A DNA stretch of 36,285 nucleotides from Actinomycetota bacterium. Its GTDB lineage: Bacteria; Actinomycetota; Nitriliruptoria; Nitriliruptorales; Nitriliruptoraceae. This document shows, in pieces, positions 1-8,862 of this stretch (within the stretch, counting starts at the first letter, position 1; each line of letters begins with the position of its first letter). The notes beneath the pieces were generated by a model. That model was not told the DNA's origin and ran no database searches. It saw only the letters and a list, made by a program, of their open reading frames with translations. The stretch lies in assembly GCA_019348135.1 (NCBI GenBank), contig JAHWJY010000018.1, forward strand, positions 1-36,285. Reading direction: 5' to 3'. The translations under genes and the position numbers were made by a program.

Positions 1-725
1 ACGACGTCCACCTGACCTACGAGATCTACACCGACGCGCAGAAGCCGACCCTGCGTCGCTTCGTGACCCGCGGGTTCCAGGGTCGACCGGCACGCGAGGT
101 CCACGCGGTCCGCGGGGTGTCGTTCGAGGCCCGGCGGGGCGAGGCCATCGGCCTGATCGGGCGCAACGGCTCGGGCAAGTCGACCCTCCTGCGCGTCATC
201 GCCGGGCTCCTCCCCGCGACGAGCGGAGCGGTGTACGCCTCGACCGACCCCGTCCTGCTGGGCGTGGGTGCGGCGCTCCACAGGGAGCTGTCCGGCCGCC
301 GCAACGTCTTCATGGGCGGGACCGCGCTGGGGATCCCCCGCGAGGTCCTCGAGGCGCGCTTCGACGACATCGTGTCGTTCGCCGGCCTCGAGGACTTCGT
401 GGACATGCCGCTGCGCGCGTACTCCTCCGGGATGCAGGCGCGGCTGCAGTTCGCGATCGCCACGGTCGTCACCCCCGAGATCCTCATGATCGACGAGGCG
501 CTCGCCGTGGGCGATCAGGAGTTCAAGCGCCGGTCCGAGGGACGCATCAAGCGGATGGTCAGCGAGGCCGGCACGGTCTTCCTGGTCTCGCACTCGATGA
601 GCTCGGTCCGTGACGTGTGCTCGCGCGCGATCTGGCTCGACAAGGGCACGATCGTGCACGACGGTCCCGTGGACGAGGTGGTGGACCGCTACCTCGACGC
701 CACGGACGGCGCTCCGCCCGCCTGA
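1..725 (+). CDS. Polysaccharide ABC exporter ATPase, Wzt/TagH type (5' end outside window)
   Basis: This is the nucleotide-binding subunit of an ABC exporter that moves lipid-linked polysaccharide across the cytoplasmic membrane. The reading frame is already open at base 3 (first visible residues DVHLTYEIYTD), so the start lies upstream and a start at GTG 63 would cut off conserved sequence. Visible landmarks are Walker A GRNGSGKST (visible residue ~53), a signature loop of the YSSGMQARL type (~140) that is typical of polysaccharide exporters, Walker B LMIDEALAVGD (~161) and the switch histidine in VSHS. It stops at TGA 723-725 soon after the core ATPase, so it has no long C-terminal carbohydrate-binding domain of the kind seen in O9a Wzt. 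The permease gene is expected just upstream. The next gene begins 4 bases downstream, which implies co-transcription. Confidence 0.9.
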   Translation, partial: DVHLTYEIYTDAQKPTLRRFVTRGFQGRPAREVHAVRGVSFEARRGEAIGLIGRNGSGKSTLLRVIAGLLPATSGAVYASTDPVLLGVGAALHRELSGRRNVFMGGTALGIPREVLEARFDDIVSFAGLEDFVDMPLRAYSSGMQARLQFAIATVVTPEILMIDEALAVGDQEFKRRSEGRIKRMVSEAGTVFLVSHSMSSVRDVCSRAIWLDKGTIVHDGPVDEVVDRYLDATDGAPPA

Positions 726-729
726 CCCG

Positions 730-3700
730 GTGACCGACGACGAGCTCCAGCGCCTCCGCGACGAGGTCGCGCGCCTCGAGGCCGCGCTCGACACCGAGCG
801 CGCCAACGCGGACCAGTGGCGCGAGGTGGCCGAGTCCCGCCGCGTCGCACTCGAGAAGGTCCGCCAGCACCCCGTCGTGAAGGTGCTGTTCCTGGTCGCC
901 GGCTGGGTGCTCCCCCCCGTCCGGCGCGCCCGCAAGCGCGCGGCGAGGCTGGAGCGGGAGGCGCGCAAGGTCGCGAGCGGGGTCGCCCAGCTGCCGGGCA
1001 AGCTCGACGCCCCGCGACGCGAGCAGGCGCTGCGTCGCGCCCTCGACGCGCTCCCTCCCGCGCCCGCGTCCGACCGGCGCGTGTCGATCGTCGTCCTGAC
1101 CCGCGACGGTCGGGACAACCTCGAGCGGCTCCTGCCGGCGTTGCGCCAGCGCACCGCGATGGACCGCGTCGAGCTGCTCGTGGTCGACAACGCCAGCGGA
1201 CCGGAGACGCGCCGGTTCCTCGCCGCGCTGTCCGAGAGCGAGGTCGGCTCCGCCGCTGCTCGACCCGGGGACGTCCGGGTGCTGCGCAACGACACCAACC
1301 GGTCGTTCTCCGAGGCCAACAACCAGGCGGCCGCGGTCGCCACCGGCGACGTGCTGCTGTTCCTCAACGACGACGTCGAGCCGCTGTCCGACGGCTGGCT
1401 CGACCGGATGCTGGCCGCGCTCGACGGCGACGACGTCGTCGCGGTCGGGGCGCAGCTCGTCTACCCCCGCCGTCCGCTGCTCGGGTCCCGCACCCGGGAC
1501 CTCGGCGTGCAGCACCTCGGCACGGAGCTCGTCCCGGTCGCCGGCGGGTTCCCGACCGCACGGAACATCGGCGAGGGGCTCGACCCCGACCCGACGCGGC
1601 CCGTGCGCGAGGTCGCCGCCGCGACCGCCGCCTGCCTCGCCGTCGAGCGGCGCGCCTTCGAGGCCGTCGGTGGCTTCGACGAGCGCTACGTCTACGGCGC
1701 CGAGGACGTCGACCTGTGCTGGTCGCTGCGACGCGCCGGCGGGCGCATCGTCGTGGCCCCGGACGCCGTCCTCTACCACCACGAGGGCGAGACCAGGCAC
1801 CGGGTCGACGAGGTCGCGGCGCGCAACCGTCGGCAGAGCGCCAACTGGGACGCCCTGGCCCGGCGCTTCGGCCCGGAGCTGCGGCGCGCCGTCGAGCGTG
1901 ACCGCCTCGCCGGGTCGCTCGTGCTGACGTCGGCGCCGTACCACCTCGCGATCACCGTCACCCGCGACCTCGAGTCGGCCGGCTACGGCGACTGGTACAC
2001 GGCCCACGAGCTGGGCGAGGCGTGCGAGGCCCTGGGGTGGCGCGTCAGCTACGTCGAGCGGTACCGGGACGCCTGGTACGACCTGCCCGACGACCTCGAC
2101 GCCCTCGTCGTGCTGCTCGACACCTTCGACCTGCGGCGGATCGACCGCCCCGGCGTCACCACGGTCGCCTGGGTGCGGAACTGGACGGAGCGCTGGACCA
2201 GCCACCCCTGGTTCGACGACTTCGACATCGTGCTGGCCTCGAGCCGGACCTCCGCCGACCTCGTCGCCGGCGCGTCGCGCCACACGCCGACCGTCGTGCC
2301 GCTCGCGACCAACCCGTCCCGGTTCACCGCCGGCGCGGACGGCGCGGCCCGGACGGGCGCGGTCTTCACCGGCAACTACTGGGGGAGGGACGCACGCCTG
2401 CCCGAGCTCGTGGCGGCCGTGCCCGACCTCACCGTGTACGGCAAGGGCTGGGAGGACGTCCCGGCCGTCGCCGGCGCGTGGCAGGGCCAGCTCCCCTACG
2501 ACGAGCTGCCCGAGGTCTACCGCCGCGCGCTCGTCGTGGTCGACCAGGCGGCCGACCACACCCGGCCGTACGGCTCGCTCAACTCACGGGTCTTCGACGC
2601 GCTGGCGGCCGGCGCCCTGCCGGTGACCAACCAGCGCGCCGGCGCCGCGGAGCTGTTCGACGAGGCCCTGCCCACGTGGGAGACGCCGGCCGAGCTCGCG
2701 TCGCTCGTGGCCGGGCTCACCGCCGACCCCGCGCGCGTCGCCCGGCTGGTCGACGACCTCCGCGCCCGGGTCCTCGACGGGCACACCTACGACGACCGCG
2801 CCGCGACGCTGCGCGGGCTGCTGCTCGCCCGGTCGGAGCGGCCGTCCTTCGCGCTGGCGACGGGCGTCCCCGACCGCCGGGTGGCGCCGCGCTGGGGCGA
2901 CTGGCACTTCGCCGAGGCGATGGCCCGCGAGCTGCGGGCCCTCGGGCACGAGGTGCGGCTGCTCACCCAGGAGGAGTGGGACACCCGCGACGCGCGGGCC
3001 GCCGACGTGTTCGTGCACCTGAAGGGTCGCTCGGTCGCGGCCACGGCGGAGGGCCAGCTGTCGGTCATCTGGAACATCTCGCACCCCGAGGAGCTGACGC
3101 CGGAGGAGTGCGACGCCGCCGACCTCGTGCTGGTCGCGAGCCACACGGACATGCCGGACCGGCTGCGGGAACGGACCAGCACCCCCGTGGGGGTGCTCCT
3201 CCAGGCCACCGACGAGCACCGCTTCCGACCGCGGCCGCCCGACGAGCGCTACGCCGCCGACCTCGTGTTCGTCGGCAACTCCCGGTTCGTGATGCGCCAG
3301 GCGGTCCGCGACGCCCTGGACGCCGGCCTCGAGCTCGCGATCCACGGGGCCAACTGGGAGAAGTTCGTCGAGCCCGCGCTCGTCCGCAGCACCCACGTAC
3401 CCAACGACGAGCTGGCGACGGTCTACTCGTCCGCGACGCTCGTGCTCAACGACCACTGGGAGGGGATGCGTCGGCACGGCTTCGCCTCGAACCGGCTGTT
3501 CGACGCGCTCGCGTCCGGCGCCGTCGTGGTGAGCGACGACGTGCCGGGGCTGGACCGGCTGTTCGACGGTGCCGTCGCCACCTACACGGGTCCGGACGAG
3601 CTGCGTGCGACCGTGCAGCGCCTGCTCGCCGACGAGGAGGACCGGCGCGCCCGCAGCGAACGCGGGCGGGCCGCCGTGCTCGCCGCCCACACCTTCGCCC

Positions 3701-3771
3701 ACCGCGCCCGTGAGCTCGTCACGGCCGTGGACGCCCTCCGCGATCCCGCGACCCGAGGAGGTCCCGCGTGA
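730..3771 (+). CDS. Three-domain glycosyltransferase (GT2 plus two GT1/CgeB-like domains)
   Basis: A 1013-residue cytoplasmic glycosyltransferase of the glycan cluster. I chose GTG 730, four bases after the upstream stop; an upstream ATG at 610 would run through the ATPase gene in another frame. Residues ~1-110 are charged and probably coiled-coil (ELQRLRDEVARLEAALDTER). A GT-A fold GT2 domain begins at ~118 (VSIVVLTRDGRDNLERLL), with metal-site LFLNDDVEP near 214 and GGFDERY..AEDVDLCWSLR near 314. Two further Rossmann-like units follow, ~395-700 and ~707-1010. Each ends in the motif typical of the Glyco_trans_1_2 family (NSRVFDALAAGALPVTN near 615; NRLFDALASGAVVVSDD near 918). The protein may add several sugars in sequence. 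Donor and acceptor cannot be read from the sequence. Confidence 0.85.
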   Translation: MTDDELQRLRDEVARLEAALDTERANADQWREVAESRRVALEKVRQHPVVKVLFLVAGWVLPPVRRARKRAARLEREARKVASGVAQLPGKLDAPRREQALRRALDALPPAPASDRRVSIVVLTRDGRDNLERLLPALRQRTAMDRVELLVVDNASGPETRRFLAALSESEVGSAAARPGDVRVLRNDTNRSFSEANNQAAAVATGDVLLFLNDDVEPLSDGWLDRMLAALDGDDVVAVGAQLVYPRRPLLGSRTRDLGVQHLGTELVPVAGGFPTARNIGEGLDPDPTRPVREVAAATAACLAVERRAFEAVGGFDERYVYGAEDVDLCWSLRRAGGRIVVAPDAVLYHHEGETRHRVDEVAARNRRQSANWDALARRFGPELRRAVERDRLAGSLVLTSAPYHLAITVTRDLESAGYGDWYTAHELGEACEALGWRVSYVERYRDAWYDLPDDLDALVVLLDTFDLRRIDRPGVTTVAWVRNWTERWTSHPWFDDFDIVLASSRTSADLVAGASRHTPTVVPLATNPSRFTAGADGAARTGAVFTGNYWGRDARLPELVAAVPDLTVYGKGWEDVPAVAGAWQGQLPYDELPEVYRRALVVVDQAADHTRPYGSLNSRVFDALAAGALPVTNQRAGAAELFDEALPTWETPAELASLVAGLTADPARVARLVDDLRARVLDGHTYDDRAATLRGLLLARSERPSFALATGVPDRRVAPRWGDWHFAEAMARELRALGHEVRLLTQEEWDTRDARAADVFVHLKGRSVAATAEGQLSVIWNISHPEELTPEECDAADLVLVASHTDMPDRLRERTSTPVGVLLQATDEHRFRPRPPDERYAADLVFVGNSRFVMRQAVRDALDAGLELAIHGANWEKFVEPALVRSTHVPNDELATVYSSATLVLNDHWEGMRRHGFASNRLFDALASGAVVVSDDVPGLDRLFDGAVATYTGPDELRATVQRLLADEEDRRARSERGRAAVLAAHTFAHRARELVTAVDALRDPATRGGPA

Positions 3772-5075
3772 CGTCGATGCTCGACGACCCCATCGCGTTC
3801 CTGCGTGACGAGCGCTGGACCGTGGGCATCCTCGGTCTCGGCTACGTCGGCCTGCCGATCGCCGTCGCGGCCGCCCGGAAGGGGCTCGCGGTCGTCGGCT
3901 TCGACGTCGCCGCGCGTGTGGTCGACGGGCTGACGGCGGGGCGCTCGCACGTCGGCGACGTCGACGACGACGCGCTCGGCGCGGCGCTGGACGCCGGCAT
4001 GACCGTCACGGGCGACCCCGCGGCGCTCGCCGATGCCGACGTGCTGCTCGTCTGCGTCCCGTCCCCGCTCGGTCGCAACCGACAGCCGGACACCTCCTAC
4101 ATCGAGGCCGCCGCGGACACGGTCGCGTCCGTCGCCCGGCCCGGTCAGGTCGTCGCGCTCGAGTCGACCACCTACCCGGGCTCGACGGAGGACGCCTTCG
4201 TCCCGGCCGTCGAGCGGGCCGGGCTGACCCTCGACGAGGACGTGTGGGTCGCGTTCTCCCCCGAACGGGTCGATCCCGGCAACCAGCTCGGCCCGTCGGA
4301 CATCCCCAAGGTCGTGGGCGGCGTCACCCCGCGGTCGGGGGAGGTCGCCGCGGCGGCGTACGGCCGGCTCGTCTCCAAGGTCCACGTCGTGTCCTCGGCC
4401 CGCGCCGCCGAGCTGACCAAGCTCCTCGAGAACACCTACCGCGCCGTGAACATCGCGCTCGTCAACGAGCTCGCGCAGCTCGCGCACGAGCTCGACATCG
4501 ACATCTGGGAGGTCATCGAGGCGGCCGCGACCAAGCCGTTCGGGTTCCAGGCCTTCGCCCCCGGCCCCGGCGTGGGCGGCCACTGCATCCCGCTCGACCC
4601 GCAGTACCTCGCCTGGCGGGCGCGCGAGCTCAAGTTCCCCACGCGCTTCATCGACCTCGCCCAGTCGGTCAACGAGCACATGCCGATCTACGTCGTCGAC
4701 CGGCTGACGCAGCTCCTGAACGACCGTGGTCTGCCGTTGCGGGGCACCCGCATCCTGGCGCTGGGGATCGCCTACAAGCGTGACGTGGCGGACGACCGGG
4801 AGTCGCCGGCGCTCGACGTGCTGCGGCTGCTGGCGCTGCGTGGTGCCGACATCGGGGTCCTCGACCCGCACGTGCCGACCGACCGGATCGCGCAGCACGG
4901 CTACGTCGCCGTGGGCGGCGACGACCCGCTCGCGGACTGGGACCTCGCGCTGGTCCTGACCGACCACACGGCCGTCGACTACGCGCGCGTCGCCGGCGAG
5001 GTCGGTCTCGTGTTCGACACCCGCGACGCCTACCGGACCCGCGGGCTCGCCGGCGACGCCGTCGTCGCGCTGTGA
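3768..5075 (+). CDS. UDP-sugar 6-dehydrogenase (UDP-HexNAc dehydrogenase family)
   Basis: NAD-dependent four-electron oxidation of a UDP-sugar to the uronic acid, supplying an acidic building block for the surface glycan. GTG 3768 overlaps the previous stop by four bases (GTGA), with GAGGAGG just upstream. The 435 residues are full length for the UDP-glucose/GDP-mannose dehydrogenase superfamily. The N-terminal dinucleotide motif GLGYVGLP is near residue 24. ESTTYPGSTE and SPERVDPGN follow, then KLLENTYRAVNIALVNE in the middle domain, and the catalytic Cys273 lies in GPGVGGHCIPLDP. SPERVDPGN and the ATKPFGFQAF stretch look most like the WbpA/UDP-GlcNAc dehydrogenase branch rather than UDP-glucose dehydrogenase. 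That sub-assignment is inference. Confidence 0.9.
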   Translation: MTSMLDDPIAFLRDERWTVGILGLGYVGLPIAVAAARKGLAVVGFDVAARVVDGLTAGRSHVGDVDDDALGAALDAGMTVTGDPAALADADVLLVCVPSPLGRNRQPDTSYIEAAADTVASVARPGQVVALESTTYPGSTEDAFVPAVERAGLTLDEDVWVAFSPERVDPGNQLGPSDIPKVVGGVTPRSGEVAAAAYGRLVSKVHVVSSARAAELTKLLENTYRAVNIALVNELAQLAHELDIDIWEVIEAAATKPFGFQAFAPGPGVGGHCIPLDPQYLAWRARELKFPTRFIDLAQSVNEHMPIYVVDRLTQLLNDRGLPLRGTRILALGIAYKRDVADDRESPALDVLRLLALRGADIGVLDPHVPTDRIAQHGYVAVGGDDPLADWDLALVLTDHTAVDYARVAGEVGLVFDTRDAYRTRGLAGDAVVAL

Positions 5076-5082
5076 GCCGCGC

Positions 5083-6246
5083 GTGAGGGTCCTCGTCGTC
5101 ACGGTCGTCCACACCCCGCTGGACGCGCGCATCTACCACCGCGAGATCGCGGCGCTGCGGGAGGCCGGGCACGAGGTCGTCTACGTCGCGCCGTGGTCCG
5201 GCTACGGGATCGCCCCGCCGACGGACGTGCCGGGCCTCGAGCCCCGGGACGTCGTGCGGGCGTCGGGACGCGACCGGCTGCGGGCGTTGCGCGACGCGCG
5301 CCGGCTGGTCCGGTCGCTGGCGCCCACCTGCGACCTCGTGCTGCTGCACGACCCCGAGCTGCTGCTCGCCACCGCCTTCCTCGGCCGGCGCACGGCGATC
5401 CGGGCACGAGATGTCGACATGCCGACATCTCGCTCCCGGATCCCCCTCGTGTGGGACGTGCACGAGGACACGGCCGGGGCGCTGGTCGACAAGCCATGGC
5501 TGCCAGGGTTCCTCCGGCCCGTCGTCCGGGCCGCCGTCGCCGCGCTCGAGCGGCTGGCCGAGCGCAGGCGGCACCTCCTGCTCGCCGAGGAGGCGTACGC
5601 GGACCGCTTCCGGCGCCCGCACCCGGTCGTCCCCAACACCCCCCGCGTCCCGCCGGAGGTCCCGCCGCCGGGCGGCGACCGGGTCGTCTACCTCGGGCGC
5701 GTGTCACGGCTGCGGGGCGCCGCCGAGCTCGTCGGCATCGCGCGGGCGCTCGCCGGCGAGGGCGTCACGGTCGAGGTGATCGGGCAGGCCGATGCCGATG
5801 TCGAGCCGGCGCTGCGGGCCGCCGGCGAGCACGGGCTCGACTGGCGCGGGTTCGTCCCGAACGACGAGGCGCTGCCGCGCCTCGAGGGCGCCCTCGCCGG
5901 GCTGTCCCTCCTCGCCGACGAGCCCAACTACCGCGTGTCGCTGCCGACGAAGGTGCTCGAGTACGCCGGCCGGGGCATCCCCGTGATCACGACCCCGCTC
6001 CCGCCCGCGGTGCGCATCGTCGAGGCGTACGACTGCGGGGTCGTGGTCCCCTTCGGCGACCCCGACGCCGCGGCCCTGGCGATCCGTGAGCTGCGGGACG
6101 ACGCGGCGCGCCGACGCCGGCTCGGCCGCAACGGCCACGAGGCCGTCGTGGAGCGGCACAACTGGGACGTCGACGGGCCGGCGTTCGTGCGCCAGCTCGA
6201 GGGGTGGGCGACGCGCGTCCCGCGGGCGACCTCCGGGACGCCGTGA
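5083..6246 (+). CDS. GT4-family glycosyltransferase carrying an in-frame palindromic insertion
   Basis: A 387-residue GT-B glycosyltransferase. It starts at GTG 5083, seven bases after the dehydrogenase stop. The N-terminal domain has VVTVVHTPLDARIYHREI and HDPELLL; the donor-binding domain starts near residue 202 (VVYLGRVSRLRGAAEL), with the nucleotide-sugar motif SLPTKVLEYAGRGIPVITT near 286. Oddity: between HDPELLLATAFLGRRTA and PLVWDVHED lies a 14-15-residue stretch (IRARDVDMPTSRSRI) encoded exactly by copy A of the 46-bp palindrome. Removing it leaves RRTAIPLVWDVHED, which reads like an ordinary member of the family, so the gene appears to have taken an in-frame insertion. The enzyme may still work, because the insert falls between strands of the N-terminal domain; that is inference. 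Confidence 0.88.
   Translation: MRVLVVTVVHTPLDARIYHREIAALREAGHEVVYVAPWSGYGIAPPTDVPGLEPRDVVRASGRDRLRALRDARRLVRSLAPTCDLVLLHDPELLLATAFLGRRTAIRARDVDMPTSRSRIPLVWDVHEDTAGALVDKPWLPGFLRPVVRAAVAALERLAERRRHLLLAEEAYADRFRRPHPVVPNTPRVPPEVPPPGGDRVVYLGRVSRLRGAAELVGIARALAGEGVTVEVIGQADADVEPALRAAGEHGLDWRGFVPNDEALPRLEGALAGLSLLADEPNYRVSLPTKVLEYAGRGIPVITTPLPPAVRIVEAYDCGVVVPFGDPDAAALAIRELRDDAARRRRLGRNGHEAVVERHNWDVDGPAFVRQLEGWATRVPRATSGTP
5397..5442. repeat. 46-bp GATC-ended palindrome, copy A (inside GT4 gene)
   Basis: The left half begins GATCCGGGCACGAGATGTCG and the right half ends CGACATCTCGCTCCCGGATC. The halves pair at 20 of 23 positions. Copies B (8809-8854) and C (9860-9905) have exactly the same length and the same ATGTCG/CGACAT inner arms. 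It begins and ends with GATC. If GATC is counted once as target, the net addition is 42 bp, a multiple of three, and the host reading frame stays open. Confidence 0.85.
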
Positions 6247-7277
6247 TGGACCTGTCACCCCTCCCGCCCGCCCCGTCGGTGGCCGTGGTCGTCCCCGCCA
6301 GGGACTCCGCGGCGACGCTCGAGACCGCCGTCCGCTCCGCCCTGTCGCAGGAGGTCCCCGGCGACCTCGAGGTCGTGATCGCCGTCGGGCCGTCCGCGGA
6401 CGACACCGAGGCGGTCGCCGCCCGCCTCGCCGGCGAGGACGAGCGGGTGCGGTGGATCGCGAACCCCGCCGGGATCACGCCGGTCGGGCTCAACGCGGCC
6501 ATCGCCGCGTCGACGGGCGAGGTCGTGGTGCGCCTCGACGCGCACGCCCGGCTCGAGCCGGGCTACATCGCCACCGCGGTCGAGGTGCTGCGCGACACCG
6601 GTGCCGCGAACGTGGGCGGCACGCAGCGACCCGTGGCCGACGCAGGCTTCGCGCGCGCGGTCGCGGCGGCCATGGCGTCGCCCGTGGGCGCCGGCGGCGC
6701 CGCCTACCGGACGGGCCGCACGCCGGCGGACGTCGAGACGGTCTACCTCGGGGTCTTCCGCCGCGAGGCGCTGGACCGCGTGGGGGGCTACGACCCGGCG
6801 CTGGTGCGCAACCAGGACTACGAGCTCAACCACCGGCTGCGGGAGGCCGGCGGGCGGGTGCACTTCCACCCCGCGCTCGCCGTCGACTACCGACCGCGGG
6901 GGAGCATCCGCGCCCTCGCGCGCCAGTACCACGACTACGGTGCGTGGAAGCGGGTCGTGCTGCGCCGGCACCCGTCGTCGGTCAAGCTCCGTCAGCTCGT
7001 GGCGCCGGCGCTCGTGCTGGCGCTCGCCGGCGCGGTGGTGCTCGCGGTCGTGTGGTCGCCGGTGCCGCTGGCGGCGCTCGTCGCGGTCTACGTCCTCGCA
7101 CTGGGGGGAGCTGGCATGCAGGCTGCAGGTCGCGCGACACTGGCGTTGCCGACCGCGGCGGCGCTGGCGACCATGCACCTGGCCTGGGGGACCGGCTTCC
7201 TCGTCGGTCGGGCGGCCGCGCCCGCACCCCGCGGCACCCCACCGCGCCCCGACCCCTCGGACGCAGGCAGCCGATGA
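6246..7277 (+). CDS. GT2-family glycosyltransferase, ExoA-like, with C-terminal membrane segments
   Basis: Predicted membrane-attached glycosyltransferase of exopolysaccharide assembly, 343 residues from ATG 6246. The A of that ATG is the last base of the previous stop (TGATG), so translation is probably coupled; an in-frame upstream start at 6204 is less likely. The GT-A core has VAVVVPARDSAATLETAVRS at the N-terminus, the metal-binding acidic motif VRLDAHARL near residue 97, and DRVGGYDPALVRNQDYELN near 180, the usual acceptor-side motif. From ~252 onward there are two or three hydrophobic segments. This matches the layout of succinoglycan ExoA-type enzymes. Substrate is not determinable. 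Confidence 0.85.
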   Translation: MDLSPLPPAPSVAVVVPARDSAATLETAVRSALSQEVPGDLEVVIAVGPSADDTEAVAARLAGEDERVRWIANPAGITPVGLNAAIAASTGEVVVRLDAHARLEPGYIATAVEVLRDTGAANVGGTQRPVADAGFARAVAAAMASPVGAGGAAYRTGRTPADVETVYLGVFRREALDRVGGYDPALVRNQDYELNHRLREAGGRVHFHPALAVDYRPRGSIRALARQYHDYGAWKRVVLRRHPSSVKLRQLVAPALVLALAGAVVLAVVWSPVPLAALVAVYVLALGGAGMQAAGRATLALPTAAALATMHLAWGTGFLVGRAAAPAPRGTPPRPDPSDAGSR

Positions 7278-8773
7278 GCCACGACACCTCCGGTCCGCAG
7301 CGGGTCGACGACCTCGGGACCTCCGACGTCGACACCGGTGAGCTCGACCTCGCCGAGCTCGAGGCGGCCCGCCGCGAGCAGATCGACGCGGTCGAGCGTG
7401 CGCTCATCACGGGCGAGCTGCCGCTGCTCACCCGGCTCAACCGCCGCGGTCTCCGGCTCGTCCAGCTCGCCGACATGGGCTGGCTCATGGCCGTGATGGT
7501 CGGGACGATGCTGGTGCGCTTCGGGGGGCAGTGGCCGCACTACGGCAAGGACACCTACGCGGTCAGCTTCGTCGTGACGATGCTGGTGTTCACCGGCGCG
7601 TTCTACTTCGCCGGGCTGTACGAGCGCGATCCCCGGCTCGGCTCGCCGCCGGTCCTGCCGCGGGCCCTGCCGCCGGCGCTCGGCGCCGCCGGTCTGATGG
7701 CCCTGCTGAACCTCATCGTGACCGGCGCGGCCCGCGAGTTCGGCTACACCACCAACCGCGCCTTCCCGATGCCGGTGCCCCACCTGGTCGTGCTCATGCT
7801 CGTCGGTCCGGTGGGCGTGGCGGCCAACCGGTGGATCGCGAAGAAGCTCCGGACCCGCAACGCGGGCCCGCCGCGGCTGCTGCTGGTCGGTCGCCCCGAG
7901 GACCTCGAGGTCGCCCGCGGGCACGTCGAGGAGGCGGCCCGGGGGGTCCAGATCGCCGGCGAGGCGGACGCGCCGGACGAGGTGCTCGGCGCCGTGCACG
8001 CGCTCGAGATCACCGACGTCCTCATCGTCACGAGCGAGTGGCTCGACGACCTCTACCCCGAGGCCATCGACGTGCTCGAGTTCGCCAACGTCTCCGTGCT
8101 CCAGCGGGTGTCGGCCAAGGAGACGATGTTCGGCCTCGAGCGCGTCCGTGAGGTCGGGGGCATGCCGTTCGTGCTGCTGCGCCCGCAGACGATCGCGACC
8201 TCCCGGGCCAACTTCAAGCGCTTCACCGACCTCGTGTACCTGCTGATGCTCTCGCCGTTCGTCCTCGCCGCGCTCGGGTTCGCCGCCGTCTACCAGCTGG
8301 TCGTGGCCGGGCGTCCGCTGCTCTTCTGGCAGACCCGCGTCGGCGAGGGGGGCAGCACCTTCCAGATGGTGAAGTTCCGGACGATGGACGTCCGCGCCGA
8401 GGAGGACGGCAACCCCCAGCTCGCGACCCACGACGACCCCCGGATCATCCCGGCCTGCCGGTGGGTGCGCGCCACCCGACTGGACGAGCTGCCCCAGGTC
8501 TGGAACGTGCTGAAGGGCGAGATGTCGCTCGTCGGCCCGCGCCCCGAGCGACCGGAGCTGACGCGCGAGTTCGAGCAGCAGATCCCCGGCTACAGCCGGC
8601 GCTACGAGATCCCCCCCGGCCTCACCGGCCTCGCCCAGATCCACGGCCGGTACCACACCGATCCCGAGTACAAGCTCGGCTACGACCTGCAGTACCTCGT
8701 GAACTGGTCACCCGTGCTCGACCTCGAGATCCTGCTCCGCACCGTCTGGGTCGTCCTCGCCCGACGCATCTGA
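7274..8773 (+). CDS. Polyprenyl-phosphate glycosylphosphotransferase (initiating sugar transferase)
   Basis: It transfers a sugar-1-phosphate to undecaprenyl (or similar) phosphate, the first committed step of repeat-unit assembly, at the inner face of the membrane. ATG 7274 overlaps the upstream stop (ATGA); 499 residues. An acidic N-terminal tail is followed by about four hydrophobic segments (~65-175) and a Rossmann-like region (LLLVGRPEDLEVARGHV). The C-terminal catalytic domain starts with FKRFTDLVYLLMLSP near 314, then FQMVKFRTMD near 366, RLDELPQVWNVLKGEMS and LVGPRPERPE near 400-425, and PGLTGLAQIHGRY. These are the hallmark motifs of the WbaP/WcaJ bacterial sugar transferase family. 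It is the last gene of the glycan operon; the palindrome copy B follows 35 bases later and could act as a transcript end. Confidence 0.92.
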   Translation: MSHDTSGPQRVDDLGTSDVDTGELDLAELEAARREQIDAVERALITGELPLLTRLNRRGLRLVQLADMGWLMAVMVGTMLVRFGGQWPHYGKDTYAVSFVVTMLVFTGAFYFAGLYERDPRLGSPPVLPRALPPALGAAGLMALLNLIVTGAAREFGYTTNRAFPMPVPHLVVLMLVGPVGVAANRWIAKKLRTRNAGPPRLLLVGRPEDLEVARGHVEEAARGVQIAGEADAPDEVLGAVHALEITDVLIVTSEWLDDLYPEAIDVLEFANVSVLQRVSAKETMFGLERVREVGGMPFVLLRPQTIATSRANFKRFTDLVYLLMLSPFVLAALGFAAVYQLVVAGRPLLFWQTRVGEGGSTFQMVKFRTMDVRAEEDGNPQLATHDDPRIIPACRWVRATRLDELPQVWNVLKGEMSLVGPRPERPELTREFEQQIPGYSRRYEIPPGLTGLAQIHGRYHTDPEYKLGYDLQYLVNWSPVLDLEILLRTVWVVLARRI

Positions 8774-8808
8774 CCACCGAGGCCCCCGACCCCCAGGGCC
8801 GCGCCGGC

Positions 8809-8854
8809 GATCCGGGAACGAGATGTCGCCATCCCGACATCCGCTGCCCGGATC
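8809..8854. repeat. 46-bp GATC-ended palindrome, copy B
   Basis: Begins GATCCGGGAACGAGATGTCG and ends CGACATCCGCTGCCCGGATC; 46 bp like copies A and C. It lies in the short space between the convergent glycosylphosphotransferase gene and the DUF559-like gene, 8 bases beyond the latter's stop. As a hairpin it could also serve as a bidirectional terminator, although no T-tract follows. Confidence 0.85.
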
Positions 8855-8862
8855 CGTAGCGG

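Noticed and set aside
610-729. Upstream extension of the large glycosyltransferase to ATG 610
   Set aside because: It would overlap the ATPase gene by over 110 bases in another frame; the extension has no conserved sequence, and GTG 730 gives normal operon spacing.
559-2559. Long minus-strand open frame opposite the large glycosyltransferase
   Set aside because: Low-complexity Arg/Gly/Val composition without motifs; it is the antisense of a well-supported gene in very GC-rich DNA. The same applies to long antisense frames at 2584-3702, 9826-12750, 15762-17906, 20123-22462, 24519-26204 and 33173-35995.
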